DNA of 64,000 nucleotides, taken from positions 248,001-312,000 of the forward strand of contig CALZBJ010000001.1 in assembly GCA_945619025.1 (NCBI GenBank). The letters are read 5' to 3'. Below are positions 24,595 to 33,718 of the stretch, piece after piece; positions within the stretch are counted from its first letter, which is position 1; each line of letters starts with the position of its first letter. The notes under the pieces were generated by a model. That model had not been told where the DNA came from and searched no databases. It saw only the letters and a program-made list of their open reading frames with translations. Position numbers and translations under genes: made by a program. The stretch is from CALZBJ01 sp945619025 (lineage in GTDB: Bacteria; Pseudomonadota; Gammaproteobacteria; Cardiobacteriales; Wohlfahrtiimonadaceae).

Positions 24595-25512
24595 TTAATT
24601 CCATGCAGGGCTAAAGTAATTCACCGGTGACTCGAGCGCATCCTCAAAGGTGACGAACTCATAAGCACTGGAATCTTTAACCAATTCTCGAATTAACATG
24701 TTATTCATCATATGGCCTGCTTTATAGCCAACGAATTTACCTAAAATCGGATACCCGAGCTGGTAAAGGTCGCCGACAGCATCAAGCACTTTATGACGAA
24801 CAAACTCATCTTGATAACGCAATCCATCTTTGTTTAAGATGCGATAATCATCCACAACGATTGCATTATCAACGCTTCCACCTAATGCAAGATTAAGCTC
24901 ACGCATCTTTTCAAGATCACGCATAAAACCGAATGTACGCGCACGGGAAATCTCTTCAATAAAATATTGGCTGGAGAATTCACACACATGGCGCGGCGCA
25001 GTTTGATCTAATACTGGATGATTGAAATCGATAGTAAAGTCGAGCATAAAGCCATCGTAAGGGAGCAGTTTTGCAAATTTATCCTCATGACGATACTCAA
25101 CTGCCTTTTTAATCTTAATAAAGCGTTTTGGCGCATCTTGCTCAACGATTCCCGCTGATTGCAACAGATAGACAAACGGCGCTGAACTTCCATCCATGAT
25201 GGGCACTTCCGGCGCGCTCACTTCGATTAAAATATTATCAATTCCAAGACCGCAAAGAGCTGCCATCACATGCTCAACCGTTGAGATATTTGCCTCGGGC
25301 ATCTCGTCCGTTGAGATCGTGGTTGCAAGCTGAGTGCTGACAACGGAGGTCGCGCTTACTTTAATTCCAGGAGCCCCTGAAATATCGCTACGTCTAAACA
25401 CAATCCCGTGATCAGCGCCTGCAGGATAAAAGGTCAAATAGACTTTTTTCCCTGAATGGAGGCCGATCCCTGTTGATTTAATAACCTCTTTAATTGTGCG
25501 TTGTTTTAACAT
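24595..25512 (-). CDS. lpxC: UDP-3-O-acyl-N-acetylglucosamine deacetylase
   Basis: Zn-dependent deacetylase, first committed step of lipid A synthesis. Zinc ligands are in STVEHVMAALCG and in HKVLDAVGD; the general-base region and catalytic His lie in the same segments and in GHMMNNML. The N-terminus MLKQRTIKEVIKSTGIGLHSG matches the family, so ATG 25512 (AGGA 5 nt upstream) is chosen over the 20-residue longer ORF. Length 305 aa equals the E. coli enzyme. Last gene of the dcw segment. The long C-terminus is intact, as needed for regulated turnover. Confidence 0.97.
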   Translation of the reverse strand: MLKQRTIKEVIKSTGIGLHSGKKVYLTFYPAGADHGIVFRRSDISGAPGIKVSATSVVSTQLATTISTDEMPEANISTVEHVMAALCGLGIDNILIEVSAPEVPIMDGSSAPFVYLLQSAGIVEQDAPKRFIKIKKAVEYRHEDKFAKLLPYDGFMLDFTIDFNHPVLDQTAPRHVCEFSSQYFIEEISRARTFGFMRDLEKMRELNLALGGSVDNAIVVDDYRILNKDGLRYQDEFVRHKVLDAVGDLYQLGYPILGKFVGYKAGHMMNNMLIRELVKDSSAYEFVTFEDALESPVNYFSPAWN

Positions 25513-25606
25513 CTTCATCCTATTTTTAACTAACTTAAATCGATTCCTCGATTCAATTCCTGCTCGGGTCAATCCGTATCCGTTTTTCCGTAAAGCGTCT
25601 ACGTGA

Positions 25607-26728
25607 TTAGTCTGATTGACGGCGTAAAAATGCAGGGATATCTAAAATTTCTGTAAAGAGCTGATCTTGTGTACGGCTCTTTTCGCGCGGAGCTTTTTCA
25701 ACCCGCTCAGTTACCGGCGCTGCTGCGCTCTCTTTTGTGGCACGACGCGCACGGCCTGCGGGCGCATTAAAACGTCCTAAACCGGTTGCGATAATGGTCA
25801 CACGAAGCTCATCGCCAAGCTCTTCATCAATGGCCGCCCCAATAATAATGGTCGGATCATCATTAACAAACTCGCGAATCATGCCACCAATTTCATAATA
25901 TTCACCAATGGCAAGACCAGGTCCACCTGTGATGTTAACCAAAATACCTTTCGCACCTGAAAGATCGATATCATCAAGCAGTGGAGATGAGATCGCCTCT
26001 TGCGTTGCTTCACGGGCACGATTATCACCGCTTGACACCCCAACACCCATCATTGCCATACCTTGCTGGCTCATAACGGTCTTCACGTCGTTAAAGTCAA
26101 GGTTAATCATCCCCTCTTGAACGATGCTTTCAGTGATGCCTTGAACGGCGTTATAAAGCACGTTATTCGCAGCTTTAAACGCATCGATTAAACTTGCGCC
26201 TTTTCCCAATACCGTCATAAGACGCTCGTTAGGAATGGTAATGAGGGAGTCCACATGATCTGCAAGCACTTTTAACCCTTCGTTAGCGGCTGCATCACGC
26301 GCTTCGAAAGCAAAAGGACGCGAGACAACGGCCACCGTTAAGATGCCAAGCTCACGTGCAATCTCTGCAATGACAGGCGCTGCACCCGTTCCGGTACCGC
26401 CTCCCATGCCTGCTGCGATAAAGACCATATTCGCGCCGTCTAACACTTCGCGTAAACGATCTGAATCTTCAAGCGCTGCATTTCGTCCAACTTCAGGATC
26501 GGCTCCTGCGCCAAGGCCTTTTGTTAAATCCGCACCGAGCTGAACTAAAATTTCAGCCTTCGTCTTATTTAAAGCCTGCGCATCAGTATTCGCAGCAATG
26601 AAAGAAACGCCTTCCATTCCTGATTCAACCATATGAGTCACAGCGTTACCGCCCGCTCCACCTACACCAATGATTTTAATAATAGGTCTTTGATCAGAAT
26701 AATCTTGATGCAGTTCAAATTTGGACAT
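25607..26728 (-). CDS. ftsZ: Cell division GTPase FtsZ
   Basis: Tubulin-like GTPase that forms the Z-ring at midcell. The nucleotide-binding region shows GVGGAGGNAV, the tubulin signature GGGTGTGAAP, and the T7-loop NLDFNDVKTVM. A variable linker (about 318-355) with Arg/Ala leads to the conserved C-terminal peptide DIPAFLRRQ, which binds FtsA and ZipA. Length 373 aa is normal. It follows ftsA after 47 bp and precedes lpxC, the standard dcw order. Confidence 0.98.
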   Translation of the reverse strand: MSKFELHQDYSDQRPIIKIIGVGGAGGNAVTHMVESGMEGVSFIAANTDAQALNKTKAEILVQLGADLTKGLGAGADPEVGRNAALEDSDRLREVLDGANMVFIAAGMGGGTGTGAAPVIAEIARELGILTVAVVSRPFAFEARDAAANEGLKVLADHVDSLITIPNERLMTVLGKGASLIDAFKAANNVLYNAVQGITESIVQEGMINLDFNDVKTVMSQQGMAMMGVGVSSGDNRAREATQEAISSPLLDDIDLSGAKGILVNITGGPGLAIGEYYEIGGMIREFVNDDPTIIIGAAIDEELGDELRVTIIATGLGRFNAPAGRARRATKESAAAPVTERVEKAPREKSRTQDQLFTEILDIPAFLRRQSD

Positions 26729-26775
26729 GTTTAACCCTCATTAAAGAATTTGTTAACTAGTATAATAGTACTTTT

Positions 26776-28026
26776 TTAAAAAGTTTTTTTGATAAATGAG
26801 TACATCTTACTAAAAATCCCTTGCTTTGACACGGTATTTTGGATCTTTTTTTGCCACGACTCATGATGATGGTGAAATGCTAAGAGCCCAAAGATAGCAG
26901 AATATTCAGGCCCTTCCAGTTCCTCGATATTTCCATCGATATTCTGCGCCGTTCCAACCCGCGCTGGCACCTGAAATACCCGCTCAGCCAATGCCTCAAC
27001 GCCGTGTACATTCGCCGAGCCTCCGGTTAGAACCACTTTCACCACTTTTGAGCCATAGAGAAAGTCGATCTTTTTCGCTTCGAGCTTTTTCTTAATCATC
27101 TCGAAAATCTCGTCATAACGTGCCTCGATAATCTGTGCAAGCTCTTGACGGCGCATATTCCGGCCATCGCTTTGATTTGAAATTACCGGCAATTCGATCA
27201 TCTCATCGGTGCTAATGTGCTCCGACATGCATGATCCATATTCCACTTTAATCATCTCCGCCACATTTGATTGCAGGCGTTTTGCAAGGGCAATATCGAG
27301 CGTCACTCGATCACCTGCAAGCGGAAGCGATTCCGTATAAATCACCGCGCCTTTCGAATAGACGGTGATATCCGTCGTTCCACTTCCCATATCGATCAAG
27401 CATACACCAAGTTCTTTTTCATCGTCGGTTAAGACTGAAAAACTTGACGCAAGTCCCTGAAACACGACACTATCGAGATTACGCCCACAGCTTTGAAAAC
27501 AGTTAGTAATGTTTTGAATCGCATTTTCTGCTGCATCGACGACATAAACATTCGCCTCTAATCGCACCCCCGACATCCCAAGCGGATTTTTAATGCCATC
27601 TTGATTGTCAATTTTATAGGTGGACGGAAGCACATGGATAACGCGTTGCTCTTTCGGAAGAGGGACTGCGCCCGCTGTATCAAGCACCGCATAGAGATCG
27701 CGCTCGCTCACTGCATGGTTTTTCCCGCCGCGAATCGACGCGCTTCCATGGGAGGTTTCACCATGAATATGTTTGCCTGCAATGGTTGAAGAGAGTGAAT
27801 AAATTTGACATTTCGACTCTTTCTCAATTGCTTTAATGGCCTTATTAATGGTTTTAATAAGAGGCTCAATCTCGGAAATGGTACCCTCACGCACGCAACG
27901 AATTTTTTCGGTCGCGGACGCACGAATATGGAGCGTATCATCGACATACTCTCCCACTGCCGCAACTAATTTACTGCTGCCAATATCAATTCCTACTACA
28001 AATGAACGTTCTGATACATCGGTCAT
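26776..28026 (-). CDS. ftsA: Cell division protein FtsA
   Basis: Actin-like ATPase that tethers FtsZ to the inner membrane. Phosphate-binding loops: VGIDIGSSKLVAAVGE near the N-terminus, LIDMGSGTTDITVY, and VVLTGGSANVHG. The inserted 1C domain follows about residue 85. The last residues FSKMYSFIKKTF form the amphipathic membrane-targeting helix. Length 416 aa is normal. It starts 15 bp after the ftsQ stop. Confidence 0.97.
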   Translation of the reverse strand: MTDVSERSFVVGIDIGSSKLVAAVGEYVDDTLHIRASATEKIRCVREGTISEIEPLIKTINKAIKAIEKESKCQIYSLSSTIAGKHIHGETSHGSASIRGGKNHAVSERDLYAVLDTAGAVPLPKEQRVIHVLPSTYKIDNQDGIKNPLGMSGVRLEANVYVVDAAENAIQNITNCFQSCGRNLDSVVFQGLASSFSVLTDDEKELGVCLIDMGSGTTDITVYSKGAVIYTESLPLAGDRVTLDIALAKRLQSNVAEMIKVEYGSCMSEHISTDEMIELPVISNQSDGRNMRRQELAQIIEARYDEIFEMIKKKLEAKKIDFLYGSKVVKVVLTGGSANVHGVEALAERVFQVPARVGTAQNIDGNIEELEGPEYSAIFGLLAFHHHHESWQKKIQNTVSKQGIFSKMYSFIKKTF

Positions 28027-28041
28027 CTTCTAAAACCAGCC

Positions 28042-28917
28042 TCATTCTATTTCCTCTGCCTTTTTATGAGTAATCGCAAAGGAGCTATTATTATAATGAA
28101 AATTTATCTGAGATATTCGACTAAAATCCCGTTGCAATTGCTCCGGATATTTATCGATAAAGAGTGCAAATTTTTCGTCAAACCCTTCTGTCCCGAACAG
28201 AAGCCGAACATCCTCTTTCAATAGTATAGTCCATGCTTCGCGTTCATCAAACTTTAAGCGCGATAAATGTAATCCCACTCGGTTGAGCGCCGTATTAATC
28301 TCCAGCGCTTTTTTAACAATTTCGGCGCGATTTTTATAATTTGATTCAATCGCAATAAAATCAAACTCATCGATATTCTTGGGTTTAAAAAGATTCCCTT
28401 CAAGGTCGACAAGTTGGTCGTTCCACCTTGCAACAGGCTCCTCTTCAGTGATTTCGATCTCAAGCTCGTTATACCATTTCCGCTTAACACTCGCCTCTTT
28501 AACCCATGGATTGGCTTGCAGTTTTTCTTGCAAGTCACCCACATTAACGGTGACAAAGTTTTCAAACTCAAGGGCCTGCCCGATGGAAACTTTCACCTCA
28601 TCGACATCTAAATAGTGTAAATCATTTTTCCAGGTAATGTGAACCCGATTAATGGAAAACGGCGAGCTATTGGGGCGAATATATTGCCACGCAAAAAATG
28701 GCCCAACGAGCACGAGCACAAGCAAAAAGAGCACGAACATGAGCTTAAGACGCTTTTTTAGATATGCAAGCGCCGCACCCCAATCGAAACTCTCTTTTAA
28801 TTTAACACCGCGCCGCTCTTTTCGGCGGGCACGCCACGACTTTTTGACGGGTTTTTCCGCTTTCGCTGCCCCCGTCTTTTTTCGCCGTTTTATCGTCTCT
28901 TCACTCGGTCTACGCAT
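28042..28917 (-). CDS. ftsQ: Cell division protein FtsQ
   Basis: Bitopic divisome protein that binds FtsL/FtsB. A very basic cytoplasmic tail (about 1-55, KRRKKTGAAKAEKPVKKSWRA) leads to one transmembrane helix (about 59-77) and a periplasmic POTRA domain (INRVHITWKNDLHYLDVDEV) followed by the beta domain. The N-terminal tail is longer and more basic than in E. coli. Length 291 aa. It lies between ddl and ftsA as in other gammaproteobacteria. Confidence 0.93.
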   Translation of the reverse strand: MRRPSEETIKRRKKTGAAKAEKPVKKSWRARRKERRGVKLKESFDWGAALAYLKKRLKLMFVLFLLVLVLVGPFFAWQYIRPNSSPFSINRVHITWKNDLHYLDVDEVKVSIGQALEFENFVTVNVGDLQEKLQANPWVKEASVKRKWYNELEIEITEEEPVARWNDQLVDLEGNLFKPKNIDEFDFIAIESNYKNRAEIVKKALEINTALNRVGLHLSRLKFDEREAWTILLKEDVRLLFGTEGFDEKFALFIDKYPEQLQRDFSRISQINFHYNNSSFAITHKKAEEIE

Positions 28918-28971
28918 AATGCTCTATTTTAAACTCTAACTCTACCAATCCCATTGCCGGGTCGAGAGCTA

Positions 28972-29907
28972 TTATAGTGAGGTTTCTAAAATCAGCCAGC
29001 ATAAATCTTCAAAACTTAATCCCGCCTCTTTCGCCGCAAGGGGAACAAGCGAATGCTCGGTCATGCCGGGAACGGTATTGATCTCTAATAGCCACGGATT
29101 ATTCTCTTTATCGACGACAAAATCAATGCGCCCCCAACCCGAGCCATCAAGCGCGGTAAATGCATCTTCAGAAAGACGTCTAAAGAGCATCTCATCCTCT
29201 TCATCTAATCCCGATGGGCAGAAATAACGGGTATCATCACGGAGATATTTCGCCTCATAATCATAAAACGCAAGATCAGTCTCCATCCGGATAATCGGAA
29301 GGGCTTTATCGCCTAAAATCGCACAGGTATACTCGCCATTCCCTTCAATCCAATTCTCCGCAAACACCGGCGAATCATAACCGCCCGCCTTTTCCCACGC
29401 GGCAATGAGATCACTATCGTAATCCACGCGGCTCACCCCAATACTTGAGCCCTCTTCAGAGGGTTTAATCGCAAGCGGATAGTCGAGTTCATCGCGAAGT
29501 TTTTCAACGGTTTCAAGATCGGTTAACAGATAGGAATCAAGTACCGGAAGGCCTTCTGATTTCCAGATCTGTTTGGTTTTTAATTTATTCATACCGACGC
29601 TTGAGGTTAGAACGCCGCTACCGGTATAGGGGATTTTAAGATATTCAAGCGCGCCTTGAATCACGCCATCTTCCCCGCCCCGCCCGTGAAGCGCGATAAA
29701 GACGCGATCAAATCGTTCTTCAATCAAATACGAAAGAAGATCTACCTTTTGCGTATCCACGCCGTGCGCATCAATGCCTTTTGCCTGAAGCGCCGCTAAA
29801 ACCGCCTCTGCCGACCAGATTGACACCTCACGCTCTGAAGAGTCGCCACCATAGACAACCGCCACTTTCCCAAACGCTTTGGGATCGGTTACTTTTTTAA
29901 CAAACAT
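28972..29907 (-). CDS. ddl: D-alanine-D-alanine ligase
   Basis: ATP-grasp enzyme making the D-Ala-D-Ala terminus of peptidoglycan precursors. Motifs: VVYGGDSSEREVSIWSA, ALHGRGGEDGVIQG, the ATP-binding IKPSEEGSSIGV and LLEINTVPGMTEHSL. Length 311 aa fits the DdlB type. It begins 3 bp after the murC stop with GGAG 9 nt upstream. Confidence 0.96.
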   Translation of the reverse strand: MFVKKVTDPKAFGKVAVVYGGDSSEREVSIWSAEAVLAALQAKGIDAHGVDTQKVDLLSYLIEERFDRVFIALHGRGGEDGVIQGALEYLKIPYTGSGVLTSSVGMNKLKTKQIWKSEGLPVLDSYLLTDLETVEKLRDELDYPLAIKPSEEGSSIGVSRVDYDSDLIAAWEKAGGYDSPVFAENWIEGNGEYTCAILGDKALPIIRMETDLAFYDYEAKYLRDDTRYFCPSGLDEEDEMLFRRLSEDAFTALDGSGWGRIDFVVDKENNPWLLEINTVPGMTEHSLVPLAAKEAGLSFEDLCWLILETSL

Positions 29908-29910
29908 GAT

Positions 29911-31329
29911 TTAAAACTCCTCACCTTTATAGAAATTCGCTGCAATATTACCAATATTTCCCGCGCCCATCATCACAATTAAATCATCCGGCGTCGCGAC
30001 TTTTTGATATTCCGTACGGATATTATCGATCGAGCCCACAAAGAGCGGCTTTGAGCCCCCTTTTGCAATCACAGCATTGGTGAGCGCTTCACCGGTTGCG
30101 TGCTCGCGCACTTTTTCATGCACCGAGTAAACATCGGTAATTAAGACATTATCAATGCCACTTAATACCTCAACAAACTCATCAAAGAGCTCTTCGGTAC
30201 GGGAATAACGATGGGGTTGAAACGCCACTACCACGCGCTTTTCAGGATAGGCCGTTGTCAGCGCATCATAGACCGCGCGAATTTCCGTTGGGTGATGACC
30301 ATAATCTTCCATTACAAGGGCTTCACCGCCGGCTTTAAAGCGAACCGGACGATGCATCTGGAAGCGACGGCCAATCCCTTTAAAACGCATCAATGCTCGA
30401 CGAATTGCCGGTTGCGGCACGCCTAAGTCGGTGGCAATCGCAATCGCAGCTAAACTATTTAACACGCTATGACGGCCCGGAAGCGCGACTTTAAACTCAC
30501 TCACGCCCGTTGGCATTTTAACGGTAAAACAGCTCATCATGCCTTCCGATTTATATTCAATCAGCTGATAATCCGCCCCTTCGGCTTCTCCATAGGTGAG
30601 GATCGGGCGATGAATGCGCGGAATTAAATTACGCACCTCTTCATCATCAAGGCAAAGCACTGCAAGCCCGTAAAATGGCAGATGATGGAGAAAATCCACA
30701 AAGGTTTGACGCAACTTTTCAAAGTCATTGCCATAAGTGCTCATATGGTCGCGATCGATATTGGTGATAATCGCCGACATCGGGTGAAGATGAAGGAATG
30801 AAGCATCCGATTCATCCGCTTCCGCAACAAGATATTGCCCAAGCCCCAAGCGCGCATTGGCATTTGAGCTATTTAAACGCCCGCCAATCACATAGGTCGG
30901 GTCCATGCCCGCTTCATCTAAAATCGATGCTAAAAGGCTCGTCGTCGTGGTTTTTCCGTGAGTTCCCGCTACCGCAATTCCAAAACGAAAACGCATCAAC
31001 TCCCCGAGCATCATCGCGCGCGGGACAATGGGAATGTGCTCCGCTTTTGCTTGAATCACTTCCGGGTTATCCTCTTTGACCGCCGTTGACGTCACCACCA
31101 CATCGGCACCACTGACGTGCTCGCCATCGTGCCCAATCCAAACCAGCGCGCCAAGTTCTACTAAATGTTCGACCACCGGCGAGGCGGCAATATCAGAGCC
31201 GGTCACTTCATATCCAAGATTAATAAGGACCTCTGCGATCCCACACATGCCCGAACCACCGATTCCGACAAAGTGAATACGATTGATGCGACGCATGCTG
31301 TTAGGAGATAGATAAATTGTCTGATTCAT
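29911..31329 (-). CDS. murC: UDP-N-acetylmuramate-L-alanine ligase
   Basis: Adds L-Ala to UDP-MurNAc, the first amino-acid step of the stem peptide. Domain 1 shows IHFVGIGGSGMCGIAEVL, the ATP loop is VAGTHGKTTTTSLLA (about 118-132), and domain 2/3 motifs include EADESDASFLHL, NIDRDHMSTYG and EDYGHHPTEIRAV. At 472 aa it is full length. It starts 2 bp after the murG stop. Confidence 0.97.
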   Translation of the reverse strand: MNQTIYLSPNSMRRINRIHFVGIGGSGMCGIAEVLINLGYEVTGSDIAASPVVEHLVELGALVWIGHDGEHVSGADVVVTSTAVKEDNPEVIQAKAEHIPIVPRAMMLGELMRFRFGIAVAGTHGKTTTTSLLASILDEAGMDPTYVIGGRLNSSNANARLGLGQYLVAEADESDASFLHLHPMSAIITNIDRDHMSTYGNDFEKLRQTFVDFLHHLPFYGLAVLCLDDEEVRNLIPRIHRPILTYGEAEGADYQLIEYKSEGMMSCFTVKMPTGVSEFKVALPGRHSVLNSLAAIAIATDLGVPQPAIRRALMRFKGIGRRFQMHRPVRFKAGGEALVMEDYGHHPTEIRAVYDALTTAYPEKRVVVAFQPHRYSRTEELFDEFVEVLSGIDNVLITDVYSVHEKVREHATGEALTNAVIAKGGSKPLFVGSIDNIRTEYQKVATPDDLIVMMGAGNIGNIAANFYKGEEF

Positions 31330-31331
31330 GC

Positions 31332-32393
31332 CTATTTTATAACCTTTTGAATAATTGTTACGATCGTGTTGGTAGCCTCTTTTTTCGCTAAAGACTCACT
31401 TTTTTCCGCCATCTCAACAGCGGTTTCACGCGTAAATTGATTAATTGTGTCTGCTAGATCGGCGCTCGTTAAATCACGCTCTTGCACTAAAAATGCAGCG
31501 CCCGCTTCAAATGCACCGCGGCAGTTTTCCGTCTGATGATCATCCACCGCATAGGGAAATGGCACGAAAAAGCTCGCCACATTCACCGCTAATACCTCAG
31601 CGACTGTCAGCGCACCGGCACGGCAAATCACAAGATCAGCCCACTCATACGCGGATTTCATATCATCAATAAACGCCACAGGACGATAGAGATCATCAAG
31701 CCCTGCGCTCTCTTTTAATTCTGCATAATGTTCGATCCAATTTTTGCCCACTTGATGGTAAATCTCCACCGGGCGATCGATCGATCCGATGGCATCAAAA
31801 ACGATCTCATTGAGACGCTTTGCTCCTTGAGATCCCCCGACGATCAAAAGCCGAAGCGGCGCATTTCCGCGTGCAGCATAACGCTCTTGATAGGATTTAA
31901 TCTCAAGCAATTCTTTACGAACGGGATTGCCCACCACTTCCACATCCGAAAGCGCAACGGGAAAACCCGATAACGTTTTCGTACTAAATTTCGATAAGAG
32001 TTTATTGACCATTCCCGCCACCGCATTTTGCTCGTGGATAATCACGGGAATGCCCAATAATTTTGCGGCAATACCGCCAGGAGCCGCCGCATAGCCGCCA
32101 AAGCCCACCACGCATTTAGGTTTCACTTTTTGTAAAAAGCGCATCGCATTCCAAACAGCGCGGGTTAATTGAAAGGGGAGCTTAATCCAGCCTAATAACC
32201 CATTGCCACGTAAGCCCTTAATCGGTACCGAATGGAGTGGGATTCCAGCGTTTGGCACCAGCGTTGTTTCAAGTCCATAGGCGCCAAGCCAGTGGATCTC
32301 ATAGCCTTTGGCTTCTAAGGATTTTGCCACCGCCAGCCCTGGGAAAATGTGCCCGCCCGTTCCGCCGGCCATAATTACAATTGTGTCAGCCAT
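31332..32393 (-). CDS. murG: UDP-GlcNAc:undecaprenyl-pyrophosphoryl-MurNAc-pentapeptide transferase
   Basis: GT28 glycosyltransferase that converts lipid I to lipid II on the inner face of the inner membrane. N-terminal Gly-rich loop IMAGGTGGHIFPGLAVA, HEQNAVAG, and C-domain IVGGSQGAKRLNE, CRAGALTVAEV and FPYAVDDHQTEN are diagnostic. ATG 32393 (GGAG 9 nt upstream) gives the family N-terminus; the ORF extends 20 codons further upstream without support. It overlaps ftsW by 8 bp. Length 353 aa. Confidence 0.97.
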   Translation of the reverse strand: MADTIVIMAGGTGGHIFPGLAVAKSLEAKGYEIHWLGAYGLETTLVPNAGIPLHSVPIKGLRGNGLLGWIKLPFQLTRAVWNAMRFLQKVKPKCVVGFGGYAAAPGGIAAKLLGIPVIIHEQNAVAGMVNKLLSKFSTKTLSGFPVALSDVEVVGNPVRKELLEIKSYQERYAARGNAPLRLLIVGGSQGAKRLNEIVFDAIGSIDRPVEIYHQVGKNWIEHYAELKESAGLDDLYRPVAFIDDMKSAYEWADLVICRAGALTVAEVLAVNVASFFVPFPYAVDDHQTENCRGAFEAGAAFLVQERDLTSADLADTINQFTRETAVEMAEKSESLAKKEATNTIVTIIQKVIK

Positions 32394-33702
32394 GATGTGG
32401 CGCTCCTTTAAAATCTGCCGAGGAAAGCTCAACCGAAGAGAGCTCCATCTCATCGGGGGATTGTGAAATGAGTGGCTCTTTCAGACGCGCGGCTTCTTTT
32501 GCCGCAAGCGCCGCCTCTTTTTCAGCCTGTTTGGCCGCTTTCTGCGCCTCTTTTTCTCGGTATTTTAAGTAATTTTGATATTGAAGCGATTGAGTATCGA
32601 TATCAATCCGAAAGAGAATGCTCACCGCAATAATCATCATAATCATGCTCGATCCGCCATAACTTACAAGCGGAAGCGTCAACCCTTTTGTGGGTAATAA
32701 TCCAAGCGTTACGCCCATATGGGTAAAGGCTTGAAGCGTCACGAGCGTTCCGATTCCATAAGCAAGATAAGCGGCAAAACGAAGCTCTAAACGCTCTGCT
32801 CGATTGCCAATATGATAAGCGCGATTTAAAAAGAGGAGGTAGAGCCCAATTAAGACCACAACGCCGAAAAAGCCAAGCTCTTCCGCGTAAATCGAAAAAA
32901 TAAAGTCCGTATGCGATTCCGGCAAATAACCAAGTTTTTGCACGCTCTCGCCAATGCCAACGCCGCCCAGTTTTCCGCGGCCGATCGCGATGAGTGAGTT
33001 GATAAGCTGATAGCCTTGGTTATACATATCTTGCCAAGGGTCTAAAAAGACCGCGAGACGGGCTTTACGATAGGGCGAGCTATAGAGCGCCGCTACCATA
33101 AGCCCTAGGGTAATGGCGAGCATTAAACCAAAGCGCCACAGTGAAACGCCAGCGATAAAAATCATCGTTAAGCCGACGGCTAAAATAATCGTAGTTGAGC
33201 CAAAGTCGGGTTCTAAAAGCAGGAAAAACCCAAACGCACCAAGTACGAAAAGCGGTGCCACTAACGCCATCGTGGAAGTTTTAAGCGTTGCATGATGGCG
33301 ATGCAAATAACTGGCGATATAGATAATGCAGAATACTTTGGCCATCTCAGCTGGCTGGACGTTCATAAATTTCATCGGAATCCAGCGCATTGCCCCGTTA
33401 ATCTCTCGCCCAATGCCGGGAATCAAGACCAATATAAGGAGCACAAAAGTGAGCATAATTAAGATCGGCGTCACGCGATACCACGCCTCAAGAGGGACTT
33501 TGAAGGTCAGATAGGCCATCAAAAGCCCGCCCCCGATATAGATGCCTTGGCGAATGCTGTAATGGTAGATGCCGACATCGTACGAACGCGCCACATAGGC
33601 CGACGATGAGGTGACCATCAACATACTAATGCAGAGCAGCAATACCACCACTACCGATAACCACGGATCAAAGGTAATCCGGATTCTTTTCTCGTCGTTC
33701 AA
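32386..33702 (-). CDS. ftsW: Peptidoglycan glycosyltransferase FtsW
   Basis: SEDS-family polytopic protein that polymerises lipid II at the septum with FtsI. About ten hydrophobic helices are seen, with the SEDS segments MNVQPAEMAKV, HTDFIFSIYAEELGF and GLTLPLVSYGGSSM. A charged cytoplasmic tail (about 375-438, rich in KEAEKEAALAAKEAARLKEP) is longer than usual. The start is TTG, with AGGGGG 5-6 nt upstream. Its partner ftsI is not in this window. Confidence 0.94.
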   Translation of the reverse strand: MNDEKRIRITFDPWLSVVVVLLLCISMLMVTSSSAYVARSYDVGIYHYSIRQGIYIGGGLLMAYLTFKVPLEAWYRVTPILIMLTFVLLILVLIPGIGREINGAMRWIPMKFMNVQPAEMAKVFCIIYIASYLHRHHATLKTSTMALVAPLFVLGAFGFFLLLEPDFGSTTIILAVGLTMIFIAGVSLWRFGLMLAITLGLMVAALYSSPYRKARLAVFLDPWQDMYNQGYQLINSLIAIGRGKLGGVGIGESVQKLGYLPESHTDFIFSIYAEELGFFGVVVLIGLYLLFLNRAYHIGNRAERLELRFAAYLAYGIGTLVTLQAFTHMGVTLGLLPTKGLTLPLVSYGGSSMIMMIIAVSILFRIDIDTQSLQYQNYLKYREKEAQKAAKQAEKEAALAAKEAARLKEPLISQSPDEMELSSVELSSADFKGAPHHG

Positions 33703-33718
33703 ACTCGCCCCCTTCGTT